Below are positions 27,514-38,124 of a DNA stretch of 64,000 nucleotides, in pieces. Within the stretch, counting starts at the first letter, position 1. Every line of letters begins with the position of its first letter. Source of the DNA: Pyropia yezoensis. Its lineage: Eukaryota > Rhodophyta > Bangiophyceae > Bangiales > Bangiaceae. The stretch spans positions 16,993,816-17,057,815 of the forward strand of contig CM020619.1 in assembly GCA_009829735.1 (NCBI GenBank), written 5' to 3'. A program made the translations under genes and the position numbers. The notes below the pieces were generated by a model. That model did not search any database. It saw only the letters and a program-made list of their open reading frames with translations, and was not told where the DNA came from.

Positions 27514-30324
27514 CTACGCCCGCCGCCGCCGCCTATCCAGCTGCAGATGATACCGCAGGCTCTCTGGGTTCTCCTTGGCCCACCGCCGCACCGCGCCGCC
27601 GCCGCCCCGCAGCTCGGACCGCAACTCCCCGCGGCGCCACTGCTCAATGTTGCCGCTAAAGCTGCTCCGGTCCCGCCCGATAAAATGCTCGGCGAGCACC
27701 GACGCCCACACGTCCACCACGCTCGGACCGTAGAGCCAGTCGAGGGGGTCGCCAGCGTCGGGGCGGCCGCCGGCCTGCCCGACACCACTGTCGGCCGCGG
27801 CGTTGGCCGCGGCGTTGGCCGCGGCGGCAGCTTCGTCGGCAGCCGGCTCGGTCGCGTCTGCCGCCGCCGCACCGCCCAGTGCAATCTCTCGTCGAAACCA
27901 AATTACTTTCCGCCCGTACTTCGCCCGCAGGGCCACCGCCGTCGCGGTTGATGCCACGGATCCCGGCGAGTACGCCACGTACACGGCACGGGCGGTGGCA
28001 AGGAGCCGGTCCCCGCGGACGGCGGCGACCCCCCCCGGCCACCCCCCATACACCCCCGCTGTCGGGTCATGGCCCACCGCCGCGTCCGTGCCAGTGTACC
28101 GGTGCACGACTGCCGCCTCGACGGCGGCTATGGTGGTGGCCACAACCGCGGTCAGCGGCAGGCCCCGCTCCTCGTCGGACAAAATTCGCAGGTGGACAGC
28201 CACCACCCCCTTGCCGACGGTCAGCTCTGAGGGGGGATGGCGGGACGCCCTGAGGCCGCCAGCCGCCCCGTCGGCCACGTCCGTCGCAGCGTCGCCAACA
28301 TCCGAGACGGCATCGGCATCAACGTCGACGTTGACAGCGTCGACAGCGTCGGCGGCGTCGGTAGCGTCGGCCGCCGCGACCCCCGCCGCCAGCAGCGTCA
28401 CAGCTGCATCAACGAGCCGTGGCGCCGGCGCGAGGTAGCCATAGAGGGGCACACGCCCACAGGCGCCGCGCCACGCCGCCCCCCCGTGGTAGGCGTGGTC
28501 CACCGCCAGGACGCCACCGTTGGGGACCGCTCCAGGCCCCAGAGGCACCCAAGACCGCACCCACGGGGCCACAGTGGGCGCCCACATGGCGGACTCGCAC
28601 GTGAGCGGCAGCACATCCGCCGCCACCGCCGCCGCCGGCGGGGTGCGCCGCGACGACGCAGAGGGCGGTGGGACCGTCGCGCGCACAAGCTTAGCGTGGG
28701 GTGCGTGCATGAGGAGCCCCCGGCCGCGGGTCCCCCCCGGAGGGAGGAGCACCGTGTCGGCAGCGGCAAGCGCGGCGCCTTCGGGGGACGCAGTAAACGT
28801 GGCGGCAGAGGCGGTCGCCAGCCGCACCGCGTGGCCGAGGACGAGGGAGGAGAAGTAGCCGCGAGGGCCCACCAGCGGCGGCTGGGGGGACCCACACGTC
28901 CGTCGCACGGCGGGGTGGAGGCGGTGCAGCGGCGTGGAAGTCGCGGCAGGGCGGGCGTGGGCGGGAGCGCCCGCCGCCCCAGAGCGTCTAGACCGCCAGT
29001 CGTAGACGCGGACGGCGGAGGAAGCCGCGGCGGTGACATCGGCCGGGCGCCAGGCCCGCCAGCTCGCCGCCCAGGGGTGAGGATGATGCCCCTCCCCCGC
29101 CCTCCCCTGACGCAAGGACGTGGCCACGACCCTCCCCGCAGTACTGCCAGCACCAGGACCGGGTCCCTTTAGCCCCCCATCCCCCCCCCCCGCCGCTGCC
29201 GCCGCCGCAGCCACAACCGCCGCCCGCGAGGCGGACAAGTAGGCGTCCACGCACGACTCATGCCCCCCAACAGCCACGGGAACCACCAGGGTGGCGTTGA
29301 GCGCAGCCGCAAGTGCGGCCGCATTCAAGAACGACACCACCTGGTTGTTGAGCTGCCCGTACGTCGCGTCGTAGACAAGATAGGTCGGATAACAGCGCCC
29401 TCCGACAGCGCACGTGTGGGTGGACGCGGCCGCAACGGCGGCGGCCGAGGGCGGCGGCTCCACTACACCCCCAGGTGGGGGGGGCGCCACAGGCGTACCC
29501 GGCGACGGGGGAAAGACGCCCGCCACACCCCGGCTGCCACTGCCGTCACGGCGATGGGCAGCCGCCGCACGGGCGGCGGTGGTGGCGGCGCCCAGTCCCC
29601 CCGCCCGCAGCACGCCTGCCGTAAACGCGGCGAGTGCAACGACCGCCAGAAGGAGCACCCCCAGCAGCCGCCACGCTGTCGGTGGTGGCGGCGGCGGTGG
29701 CGGCCGGCCACCGGGCAGGGGCGGCCGACCGGCCGCCGCCGACCGCGGTGACCCGCCGGCAGGCCATCCGCCGCCGCCCTCAACGTCCCCGCCAGCGACG
29801 GCGGGGGCCATGCCTGATGGGAGCCACGCCCACAGCCCCCGCGGCGGGAACGCACCCACCCCGCGGCGGCGGCAGTGGCCAGCCCCCGCCGCGGCACGGG
29901 AGCCCGTCGCGGCCGACGCGGCCGCAGCCGCCGCCGCGTGGCAGGCGGGGCGGCCGACCCGCCACGGCGACGGGCCTGCCGCCGACCCGCCGGCGGCCGG
30001 CAAGGGGGGACGCCCCGCCGGCGTGTCGGTACCACCACTGCCACTGCAGTTGCCGCCGTCGGGGGCTCGATGATGGGGGGCACGCGCGCCCGGCGCACCC
30101 CACCCCCGCGCGCCAGGCTGGGGCGGCAGCCGCGCCCCGCCGCCGCCTGGCCGCTGCAGCCAGCCGCCAGAGACGGGCGCGGCTGCAGCAGCAGAGGCGG
30201 CGGCGGCAGCGTCAGCGGTGGCGGTGGGCGCGCCACGGGCGGGCACGCCGCCACCGCCGGCAGCGGCGGCGGCGGCGGCCGTCGGGGAGGGGGCCACCTG
30301 CACGGTGGCCCGGCGGGACACCAT
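27514..30324 (-). CDS. Golgi-type O-fucosyltransferase-like membrane protein
   Basis: Up to 936 residues on the minus strand. After ~210 low-complexity residues there is one hydrophobic segment (LLGVLLLAVVALAAFTAGVL), giving a type II membrane topology. The lumenal part has YLVYDATYGQLNNQVVSFLNA, like the N-motif of GDP-fucose O-fucosyltransferase/DUF246 proteins, KGVVAVHLRILSDEERGLPL (HxR motif), YVAYSPGSVASTATAVALRA and a C-terminal DRSSFSGNIEQWRRGEL. It is likely a GT-B fold glycosyltransferase of the secretory pathway; donor and acceptor are not known. The true start may be an internal Met (e.g. MAPAVAGGDVEG, ~35 residues before the membrane segment). Gly/Ala insertions inflate the length. 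Confidence 0.75.
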   Translation of the reverse strand: MVSRRATVQVAPSPTAAAAAAAGGGGVPARGAPTATADAAAAASAAAAAPVSGGWLQRPGGGGARLPPQPGARGWGAPGARAPHHRAPDGGNCSGSGGTDTPAGRPPLPAAGGSAAGPSPWRVGRPACHAAAAAAASAATGSRAAAGAGHCRRRGVGAFPPRGLWAWLPSGMAPAVAGGDVEGGGGWPAGGSPRSAAAGRPPLPGGRPPPPPPPPTAWRLLGVLLLAVVALAAFTAGVLRAGGLGAATTAARAAAAHRRDGSGSRGVAGVFPPSPGTPVAPPPPGGVVEPPPSAAAVAAASTHTCAVGGRCYPTYLVYDATYGQLNNQVVSFLNAAALAAALNATLVVPVAVGGHESCVDAYLSASRAAVVAAAAAAAGGGDGGLKGPGPGAGSTAGRVVATSLRQGRAGEGHHPHPWAASWRAWRPADVTAAASSAVRVYDWRSRRSGAAGAPAHARPAATSTPLHRLHPAVRRTCGSPQPPLVGPRGYFSSLVLGHAVRLATASAATFTASPEGAALAAADTVLLPPGGTRGRGLLMHAPHAKLVRATVPPPSASSRRTPPAAAVAADVLPLTCESAMWAPTVAPWVRSWVPLGPGAVPNGGVLAVDHAYHGGAAWRGACGRVPLYGYLAPAPRLVDAAVTLLAAGVAAADATDAADAVDAVNVDVDADAVSDVGDAATDVADGAAGGLRASRHPPSELTVGKGVVAVHLRILSDEERGLPLTAVVATTIAAVEAAVVHRYTGTDAAVGHDPTAGVYGGWPGGVAAVRGDRLLATARAVYVAYSPGSVASTATAVALRAKYGRKVIWFRREIALGGAAAADATEPAADEAAAAANAAANAAADSGVGQAGGRPDAGDPLDWLYGPSVVDVWASVLAEHFIGRDRSSFSGNIEQWRRGELRSELRGGGGAVRRWAKENPESLRYHLQLDRRRRRA

Positions 30325-30958
30325 GCCGCCGCCGCCGCCGCGCGGGCGCCAGTGCCCTCGCGGGGGGGGGGGGGGGGGGGGGCGGCCGCTACGCCCAACG
30401 CCAGCGTGGTGGGCGGGGGGAAGGGCGCGACCCCGTCAGAGCGAGCCCAGTCCTGCGTACGTGGCGGGAATGGAGGGGGCAGGGCGGAGCAAGGCGCCGG
30501 CAGAGAGAGAGATGGCGGCTACCGGGGGAGGAGGGAGGGGGAGGGAGGCTCACTGGGGAGGGGGGGAGGGGAACGAGGCAGCACCTGCAGAGGCCGGCAC
30601 CTGCCAGAGACGACATAATCTTGGCGCGGTCATGGCGAAAAAGAGCGGGCGGGCAGCGCGGCCGACAGTGGACGGTGCGTGCCACCATAGGGGAGTGACC
30701 ACGCACGGCGCAGCCACCGCGGGAAGGTCCATCGTCGGGTGGTGTACGCGGTACCGTCACCACGCGGGTGTGGAGACGGTGCACTATCCACCGGTGGGGG
30801 AGGGCAGCAGTGTCTCGTCGGCGGCTGTCTCCGGGAGAATGGAGTGAAGAGGACGCTGGGCCCCGGAAGATGGGTGGTGCGGCGCGGCACGACGGAGCCG
30901 CTCGCCACAATGACGTGGTCTTGAGGCAATGAATTCAATTGAATGGCAAGAGACAAAT
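30325..30958. other. Upstream of O-FucT-like gene; G-run and AT patch
   Basis: A run of about 21 G lies at 30361-30381. The rest is a GC-rich, Arg-codon-rich stretch with no gene. It ends in a short AT-rich segment with the palindrome ATTCAATTGAAT (near 30932). Confidence 0.35.
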
Positions 30959-33778
30959 TGTGATCCTAATTGACAGACGCAGACTGAACACGACCATCAC
31001 AGAGTTGTTGAACAAGTACAATCCACTGGCACCCGAACAAGTCCCTCTTCTCGTATTCCGCGCCACCCCCGACCCACCGCGGCATCACCGTGGCGCGCCA
31101 GCACCCAGATTCAGCGCCCCACCACCCCCTCTGCACAGCGCGCGGGCGTCTGGGCGGCGAGGCCAGCACCCGCGCGCGCGCGCTGGCGGGTGCGGGCAAA
31201 GCGCCCCCACCCCAACCCCACCCCCCACCAACGAGCATGGCATGCGTGTGCCCGCCCTTCCAGCGCCGGGGGGGCGGCGGCTGCCGCGGTGGCACCGCGA
31301 AGGGGCGGGGGCGGTCGTGTCCCGGCACTGCGCCCGGCCGGCCGCGCGCGCGCGCGCGCGCGCGCGCGCTTTGGCGCGGCCCAGCCCCGACCCGCCACCC
31401 CGCTACGCGCGCTGCCACCGACCGCGCGCGCGCCTTTTTTTTCTTTCTTTTCTGTTCTCTTTGTGTCTGACCTTCCCCCAATCACCCCCCCCCACGCCCC
31501 CCCCCGCTCCCCCCTCCCTCATCCCCCGGGGCCCCTCTCCGTCGCTGGCCGCCCGCTTTGCCGACAGCCGGGCGGCGGAAGCCGCCTTCCTCCCCATTTC
31601 CCACCCCCCCCCCCTTTTGCTACCTCCCGCCTCTGCCCACCAAACCACCACTTGCGCCCTCACCCTCCCCCCCCCCCCTACCACCCGCCCTGCTGGCACT
31701 TGGTGCTTCTCAGGGGACCCACCCGCCCGTCGGGCGCGGGCCGCCGCCCCCCCCGCCCCCCTGGGGCCCCCCGCCCTCACCGCGCGTGCGCGCGGGAGGC
31801 GGCTGCCCCGACCGCCGCTCCACGGGTCTGCCGCGGTGTCTCCCGCCCCCCCCCTGCGTAACCGCCCCCGACCCCCCACCCACCCCCGTGGTGCGCAAGC
31901 CGCCCCCCCCCCCCCCCGCCCCCCTCTGGCACGCACCCGTATCTACGCGCCTTTTTTTTGTATTTTTTCTTCCCTTGTTGCCGCCCCGCACCGCCCCGCA
32001 CCCTCTCCCCCCATCACTCACAGACGCGCGCGCGCGCGCGCGGGGGACTTTGTGCTGGAGTGACGCTTTGAGTGGGGAGGCGGCCGACGCGCGGAGCGAC
32101 GCGGCCGCGCGAGGCGGGTGGGGGGGCGAGGTTGAGCCGCGACCTGGGCCGAGCCGAGAGCCTCCACAACTGCCTAGGTGGGAGCACGCGCCCATCGACC
32201 GCGCGCGCCCTTTTCGCTCTCTCTCTTCCCGCCCCCCCGCCACAACGCCCGCCCAACCCCGCCGCGCCCCGCCGCATCCCGTGTGCGTACGACCGCGACG
32301 GGTCTTTTTTTTTTTTGGCGCGCCTCTGTGGGAAGGCGGGGGGGGGGGGGAGGGGTGGTGACCAGCCGCCGCTGTTCTCGCAGACGCGGGGGGGGGCAGT
32401 CCACCAGCCGCCCCGCCGCGCGGCGTGCCAACGTCCGAGGCGTCTGGAGGTGCCCCCCCGCTCGCCCCCCCCGCCCCCCCGTGCCCCCCCCGGCCGCCCG
32501 CGCGCGCCAACCCGCCGCCCATCGCCTCGGGCGCGGGGGGTGTGCGGGCCTGACAGCGCGTGGCGGCCTGCTGGTGCTACAGCTTGCTGCTGCTGCTGCT
32601 GCTGCTGCTGCCTGCGGCTGGCCTGCCGCCCACCACCACCCCCGCCGCCGTTGCTGCTGCCGCCGCCGCCGCCGCTGGTGCCGGCAGCCGTTGCCGCCCT
32701 CCCCTCCGTCCCGTCGCGTGCGCGCGCGCGCGCGCGGTCGGCGCCCCGTCTGCCCCGCCTCGGTGGTGGTACTGCTGCTGTGCCCGACGGCGGGCCGGCC
32801 GCCCCAGCCCCTGGCGGAGCACACCCGTCCTTCCCGCCACGCCAGGTTGTGGGCGCGCGCGCGTGGGCGCGCGTCGCCAGGGTGTCGCACGAGGGGCGGA
32901 AGGGGGGGGGGGGGGGGGGGAGAGCGTGCCACCACCTGCACATCCACGCACCCATCGTGTCACCGGTGTGGGGGAGTGGCAGGTACGACCACCTTACCGC
33001 CAACGGGGGAGGAGGGTCTGGCAAGCGCGCCCGACCGCCGCCGCCGCGGCCGCCGCCGCCGCTGCCGCCGCCGTAGCTGCCGTCGTTGGGGCCACCCGCG
33101 GGGCCGACGCTGACGGAGCCCGGGGGGGGGGGGGACCACCGCCACTCGTGGGCCGTGTACCCCGCCGTCGGGGGCGGGTAGCTGCCCGTCTGCTACGCGG
33201 GGTGTGTCTGGAGGGAGCTAGAGGGTTGGTGGGATTGGCTGTTGGGGGTGGAGGGGCAAAGGGTGAGCTGTACCCGCGTCGCCACCTGCCACGGCCGCCG
33301 CGACGCTGCACCGGCGGGTACGACCGGCTCGTGGGAGGCAGCACCGGCCGGCTTGTTGGTGGCGGCCCGCCGTCGCGGTTCGTGGGCAGGGCAGGGGCGC
33401 TGGCTTGGCGCCGCTGACGGCCGCTGTTCCCCCCCGGGGGGGGCGTGTCACGCAGCCGTCCCCGTCGCGACCGCCGCCACCACCCTCGTGGCGGTTGCAC
33501 CACGTGGCCGCCGGGCGGCCGCCTCGGTCTCTCGCCGTGACCGGCGACCGCCGTTGAGCTCCCGGTCCGTCACCGCGCGGGGGAAGGAGAGGAGAGGGGG
33601 GGGGGGGGGGGGGGGAGGGGTGCGCGCGCTCCTTGCCACTACCACCAGCGGTGACGCCCGACGACGACGGCGGCGGCCGGGGTGCTCACCATTGCGTCTT
33701 GTCCGCTCCGCCCCGCCCGCCTGGCTGCTGGGTGCCCCGCCTCCACGGGGCGCGAGGCGCTGGCGCGGCCTGGCGGGT

Positions 33779-33841
<63 letters not shown>

Positions 33842-34012
33842 AGCCGTGGCGGCAGCAGCAGCAGGGGGCGCCTACCAGCCGGTACGAACCGGCGGTTTGC
33901 ACCCGGCGACCCGGCAGCGACGCCCGACGCTACGGTGAAAAAGACGGCCACGTTGACGCCGCCGCCTGTGCCGCTGTCGCACGCCGCGGCGGCGGCGTCG
34001 GCGTCGCGTTCT
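30959..34012. repeat. Simple-repeat desert
   Basis: About 3 kb of alternating C-runs, G-runs and CG dinucleotide repeats with no credible gene. (CG)13 lies at 31343-31369 and (CG)9 at 32025-32042. Further CG-rich tracts are near 31170, 31424 and 32710, several followed by T-runs. (CTG)8 lies at about 32586-32610, and G-runs of 12-20 at 32340, 32900 and 33600. (GGC)n at 33787-33836 precedes the kinase. Long frames here are open only because stop codons are AT-rich. An exon of the kinase N-terminus could start within the last few hundred bases. Confidence 0.5.
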
Positions 34013-37000
34013 ATGTCTCTTCGGGAGTCCCGCAGCTCCAAGCGCGCGCGAACGGTACGTTTTGCGGGGGAGGGGGGTGGGTAGAACGGCGAGGCGAGTA
34101 TGGTTTGTGCCTTTGTCAGGTGTCTCTGATGGACCGGGCGACTCTGCTGCAGCGAGGGTTCCGCGCCGTTTGCAGCGGGGTTTCCATGCCGTCCAGTCCA
34201 CTAACTTCCTGGCCTTTGCTCTTTGCTGGCATTGTTCCCTTCTGTCCTGTTCTTTGGTTGGTGCCCACCTGTTGCGTCATGTGCTGGCTGCTGTTCGCCC
34301 CACAGTCGTCTGCTTGCGACGACAGCGTCGAAGGCGAACTTGGTGGAGATGGCGATGGCGGGGGCGGTGCCGGTGCCGGTGGCGGGAGCGGCGGCGGGGG
34401 CGGCGGTGGCGTCGGCCTTGCGTCCAGCCGGCCGCCGCTGGCGCGGCCCAAGCGGGCACGCCCGCGGCCGGTTGGGCCTCCCTCTGCGGGGGACCACCTG
34501 CCCCCCGCGTCCCCCGCACAGGTCGCGGCGGCGATGGCGGCCGCCTCTGCTGCACCGCCCGCGCGCACACGCAGCCGCGCGCAGCAGCGGTCACGGCCGC
34601 CGCCGCAGCCACCGCCGCCGCTGCCCCCCCCTGCGGCTCCCCCTTTACCCGTGTCGGGCGACCACGCGGGCAGTCGCGCGGCCGGCTCCTCCACTGGCCG
34701 CGCGCCGGCGGGCGGCCGCGGCCGCCCGAAAGGGGACAACCGGGCCGGTATGGGTGGTGCCTACCCGCCCGCGGCGAGCGCATCCTTGGCGTACAGTGCG
34801 TCGGCGGGCGCGACGGCGGCGGCTGCGGGACGAGGCACAGGCGCATCCTCGGGAGGCTCCCTTGACCAAGCCGCCCAAGGTGGGGCTGCTCCTCAGGGCG
34901 GCGGCGGCAGCTTCAAAGCTGCCCGCACCCACCGCGGTCCACCACCAGGACACCCAGCCGGGATGGCGGGCATGCCTACCATGGCGGCCATCCCACGACC
35001 GGCGCCGTATTATATGCCTCCCCCTCTGCCGCCCTCGGCTACAGAGTACGCGCTGCCCCGGTATGATGACGCTGATGGTCACCTGATCTACAAGCTGGGC
35101 GATGGCCTCTTCCCGCAGGCGGGCATTCCCAACGGGCGCTACAAGATCCTGAGTGAGCTGGGCGAAGGCACGTTTGGCAAGGTCGTCGAGTGCTGGGACC
35201 GGCGCGAGCGGATGCGGGTCGCCGTCAAGGTTGTTCGGTCCGTCGCGAAGTACCGGCAAGCCGCAAGGCTAGAGATTGAGATGCTGCAGCACGTGCGCGC
35301 CGAGGACCCAAGCGGCGCCGCGCACTGCGTCACCCTCTTCTCCTGGTTTGATTACGCCGGCCATATATGCATGGTGTTTGAAAAGCTTGGGCCCAGTTTG
35401 TACGAGCAATTGCGCCTCAACCGCTTTCGGCCGTTCTCACTGGCGCAGGTGCGGGATTTTGCGCGGCAGCTGCTTGAAAGCGTGGCTTTTCTCCACCGGC
35501 TGACGCTCATCCACACGGACCTCAAGCCGGAGAACATCCTACTGGTGTCTGCCTTGCCACCTCCTCCTGTTGGCGGCGGTGGCGGCGGCGGTGGCGGCGG
35601 CGGCGGCGGCTACGTAGACGGCTATGCGTACGGCGTGGCGGGTGGTGGCGGCGGTGGTGGCAGTGCTGCTGGTGCGCAAGCGGGTGCGGCCGACGCTTCT
35701 AACGATTTTGGGCGGTCTGCGGGGGGCATCCCAGGCCACGTGCCAGGTGGGGGCGGCGGCGGCGGCGGCGGCGTCGGCGTTGGCGGTGGCGGTTTGCAGG
35801 CGTCGGGCGGCCACGGGGGCCTCCCCGGCGGCTTTATGCCTGGTGGTACATCCGCCTACGGGGCTAGAGGCGGCCCAGCCGCCGCTGTACCTCCGAATGA
35901 TCACCACAACACGGCGCAAGGAGACGGCTACCATCTCGTATCCCGGCTGTCGGCGGCAGAGAATGCGATCAAGCTGATCGATTTTGGGTCGGCCACCTTC
36001 CAGTCGGGCCACCACTCGGCCATCATCTCCACGCGCCACTATCGGGCTCCCGAGGTTATTCTCGGCCTCGGCTGGTCCTACCCATGTGACCTCTGGTCGG
36101 TCGGCTGCATCCTACTTGAGCTGTACACTGGCGCCGCGCTCTTCCAGACGCACGACAACCTGGAGCACTTGGCTATGATGACCGCCGCGCTCGGTGCCAT
36201 CCCACAGAGCATGGCCCGGCGTGCCGAGCGGGCGTCTGCCCATCAGTACTTTGTGCGTGTCCGGGTAGACGGCGCCGGTCCTGGTCGTCGCGGGAGCAGC
36301 AGCGGTGGCGACCGTGAGCGGGAGTGGTCTAAGGGTGGGGCCGCTCGCGACCGTGGCCGCGACCGGGAGCGGGAGCGGGATCGTGGTAGGGAGCGCGAGC
36401 GCGAGCGCGACCGATTGCGGGGCCGTGACTGGGCACGGGAGCGGGACCGGTCGCACGGGCGGGTGCATCGGGGCAGCGGTAGTCCAAGCGTGCTCTCCCT
36501 GCTCAATTGGCCGGCGGGGGCGACCTCGCTAGCCAGCGAGCGGGCGGTTGTTGCTGTGCGCCCGCTGCCAGTCGTGGTTCGGCCACCTGGGGACGGTGGC
36601 GGTGGGGCCGGTGGCGGCGGCAGCAGTGGCGGTGGCGGCGGTGGCGGTGACGGCAGCGCGTCGGCGAATGCGCACACAACGTTTCGGGATCTCCTTCACT
36701 GCCTGCTGACGTTTGAGCCTGCCGAGCGCATTACGGCGGCAGACGCACTGTTGCACCACTTCTTTGAGGACTCGTCGTCGGGGGCGGATCCATCTTCGGC
36801 GCCCCTGTCTGGTGGCCGACCTGGTGGTGGCGCCAGTGGTGGGGCTGGCGGCGCTGGCGCTGGCGGTGGTGCCGGTGGTGGCGGCGGGGGTGAACCGGGG
36901 ATGGACGACGCAGTCTGGCGCGGCTGGGCGGGGCGCCGCGACCCACGTGACCACGCGTACGACGCGGCCGCCCCCGACCGGGGCGGCGGTGACGGCGGCA

Positions 37001-37728
37001 CCAGCAGCCGTGCAGAAGCCCAGCCGTCCTCTCGCGTTGCACCGGCTGCTGTCTATGGCAGCAGTGGCACGGTCGGCGGTGGTGGTGGCGGCGGCGTCGG
37101 CGGTGGCAGCGGCGGCGGCGGCGGCGGCGGCAGCAGCCGCGGGCGCCCGCGGAAACGCCCACGCACCAGCGGCGGCGGTGCCTCTGCGGGCGGCAGCGGC
37201 GGCGGCGGTGGCCGCGGCGGTGGTGTTGGTGTTGGTGGCGGTGGCGGCGGCAGCGGCACACCCGCCCGCGGCTCCCGCACCGTCTCTGCGGGAGCGGCTC
37301 GCAACGGGGTGGCGGCGGCCAAGCGTGGGGCCTCCCCTCCCCCCCCACTGCCGGCGGCCGCCCCCCCTCCCGCGCCCGGCGCTGACAGGGGGGTGGACTC
37401 GCGGCGGCGGCCGCCGCGGCGGGGCCGCCGGTACGGCGTCGCCGCCGGTGGCTCGTCGGCCGATGCGGCCTCCACCGCCGGCGGGGGGGGCAGGGGGGGG
37501 GCCGCTGCTGCCGCCGCCGCCGCCGCGCCGGTCGGCCGCCCGTCGCCCGCTCGGCCACCCCTGCGTGGCCGCCGCAGTGCAGGGGGGGGCGGCGGCGGCG
37601 GCGGTGGCTCTGCGGGCGGCAGCATACCACGGGGTGGGGGTGGTGCCGCTGGTGGCGGCGGGGGCGCCGACGATGTGCTGTCGCGTCTCAGGCCAAGGCC
37701 GTCGACGCGGCCAAGCCGGCGGGCGTGA
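34013..37728 (+). CDS. CLK: LAMMER/CLK-type dual-specificity protein kinase
   Basis: Two exons are proposed: 34013-34054 (MSLRESRSSKRART) and 34306-37728, joined by removal of GTACGT...CCACAG (251 bp), giving 1154 residues. The kinase core starts near 35130 (GRYKILSELGEGTFGKVVEC), with VAVKVVRSV, the CLK-type HTDLKPENIL and IDFGSATF, and STRHYRAPEVILGLGWSYPCDLWSVGC. These kinases phosphorylate SR splicing factors. The signature LAMMER word is only half kept: EHLAMMTAALGAIP. Three insertions break the core: ~150 Gly-rich residues between HTDLKPEN and DFG, an Arg-Asp/Arg-Glu tract after the LAMMER word, and a Gly run before the last helix (LLTFEPAERITAADALLHHFF). The ~290-residue N-terminus and ~310-residue C-terminus are low-complexity. 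Exon 1 may extend further upstream. Confidence 0.85.
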
Positions 37729-38124
37729 GGTGGCGGGGGGTGGGCCGCGTTTGGATGGGGGGAGACGAAGGGGGGGACTTGTCCTGGGGTGCGGGGCCAC
37801 TGTTTTTGGAGATGCGATGGAGGAGAGACGGTGGGGGTGGGGAGGGGGTGGGGGCAGGGTCGAGGGGGAAGGGGGGGTTTACGCTGTCTTTTTTTTTTTT
37901 TCCTTGCTTCGCCCTTAGCGCCCAGCCGCGTGAAACACACCTGGCAGCGGCGGGCGGAAGGGGCAGGCCGCTGGACCGGCGCCGCCTAGGTTGGCAGCCA
38001 GCCCCTCCACGGGTGATCGTGCTGCTCTCTCCCACCCCGCACAGCCGCCCTGCGCGGCCGCCCCCCCTCCCCCTCTCCCCCTTTCATGTCCCCCACCGTC
38101 CACCCGCCTGCTGTTGCCTCTTCC
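37729..38124. other. Intergenic between convergent kinase and DUF3754 genes
   Basis: G-runs, a 13-base T-run near 37890, and a C/T-rich stretch toward 38124. No gene is seen. Confidence 0.35.

Noticed and set aside
31710..33113. Several 250-330 codon frames on both strands
   Set aside because: They are homopolymer and CG-repeat translations (poly-Pro, poly-Arg, poly-Gly) with no conserved segment.
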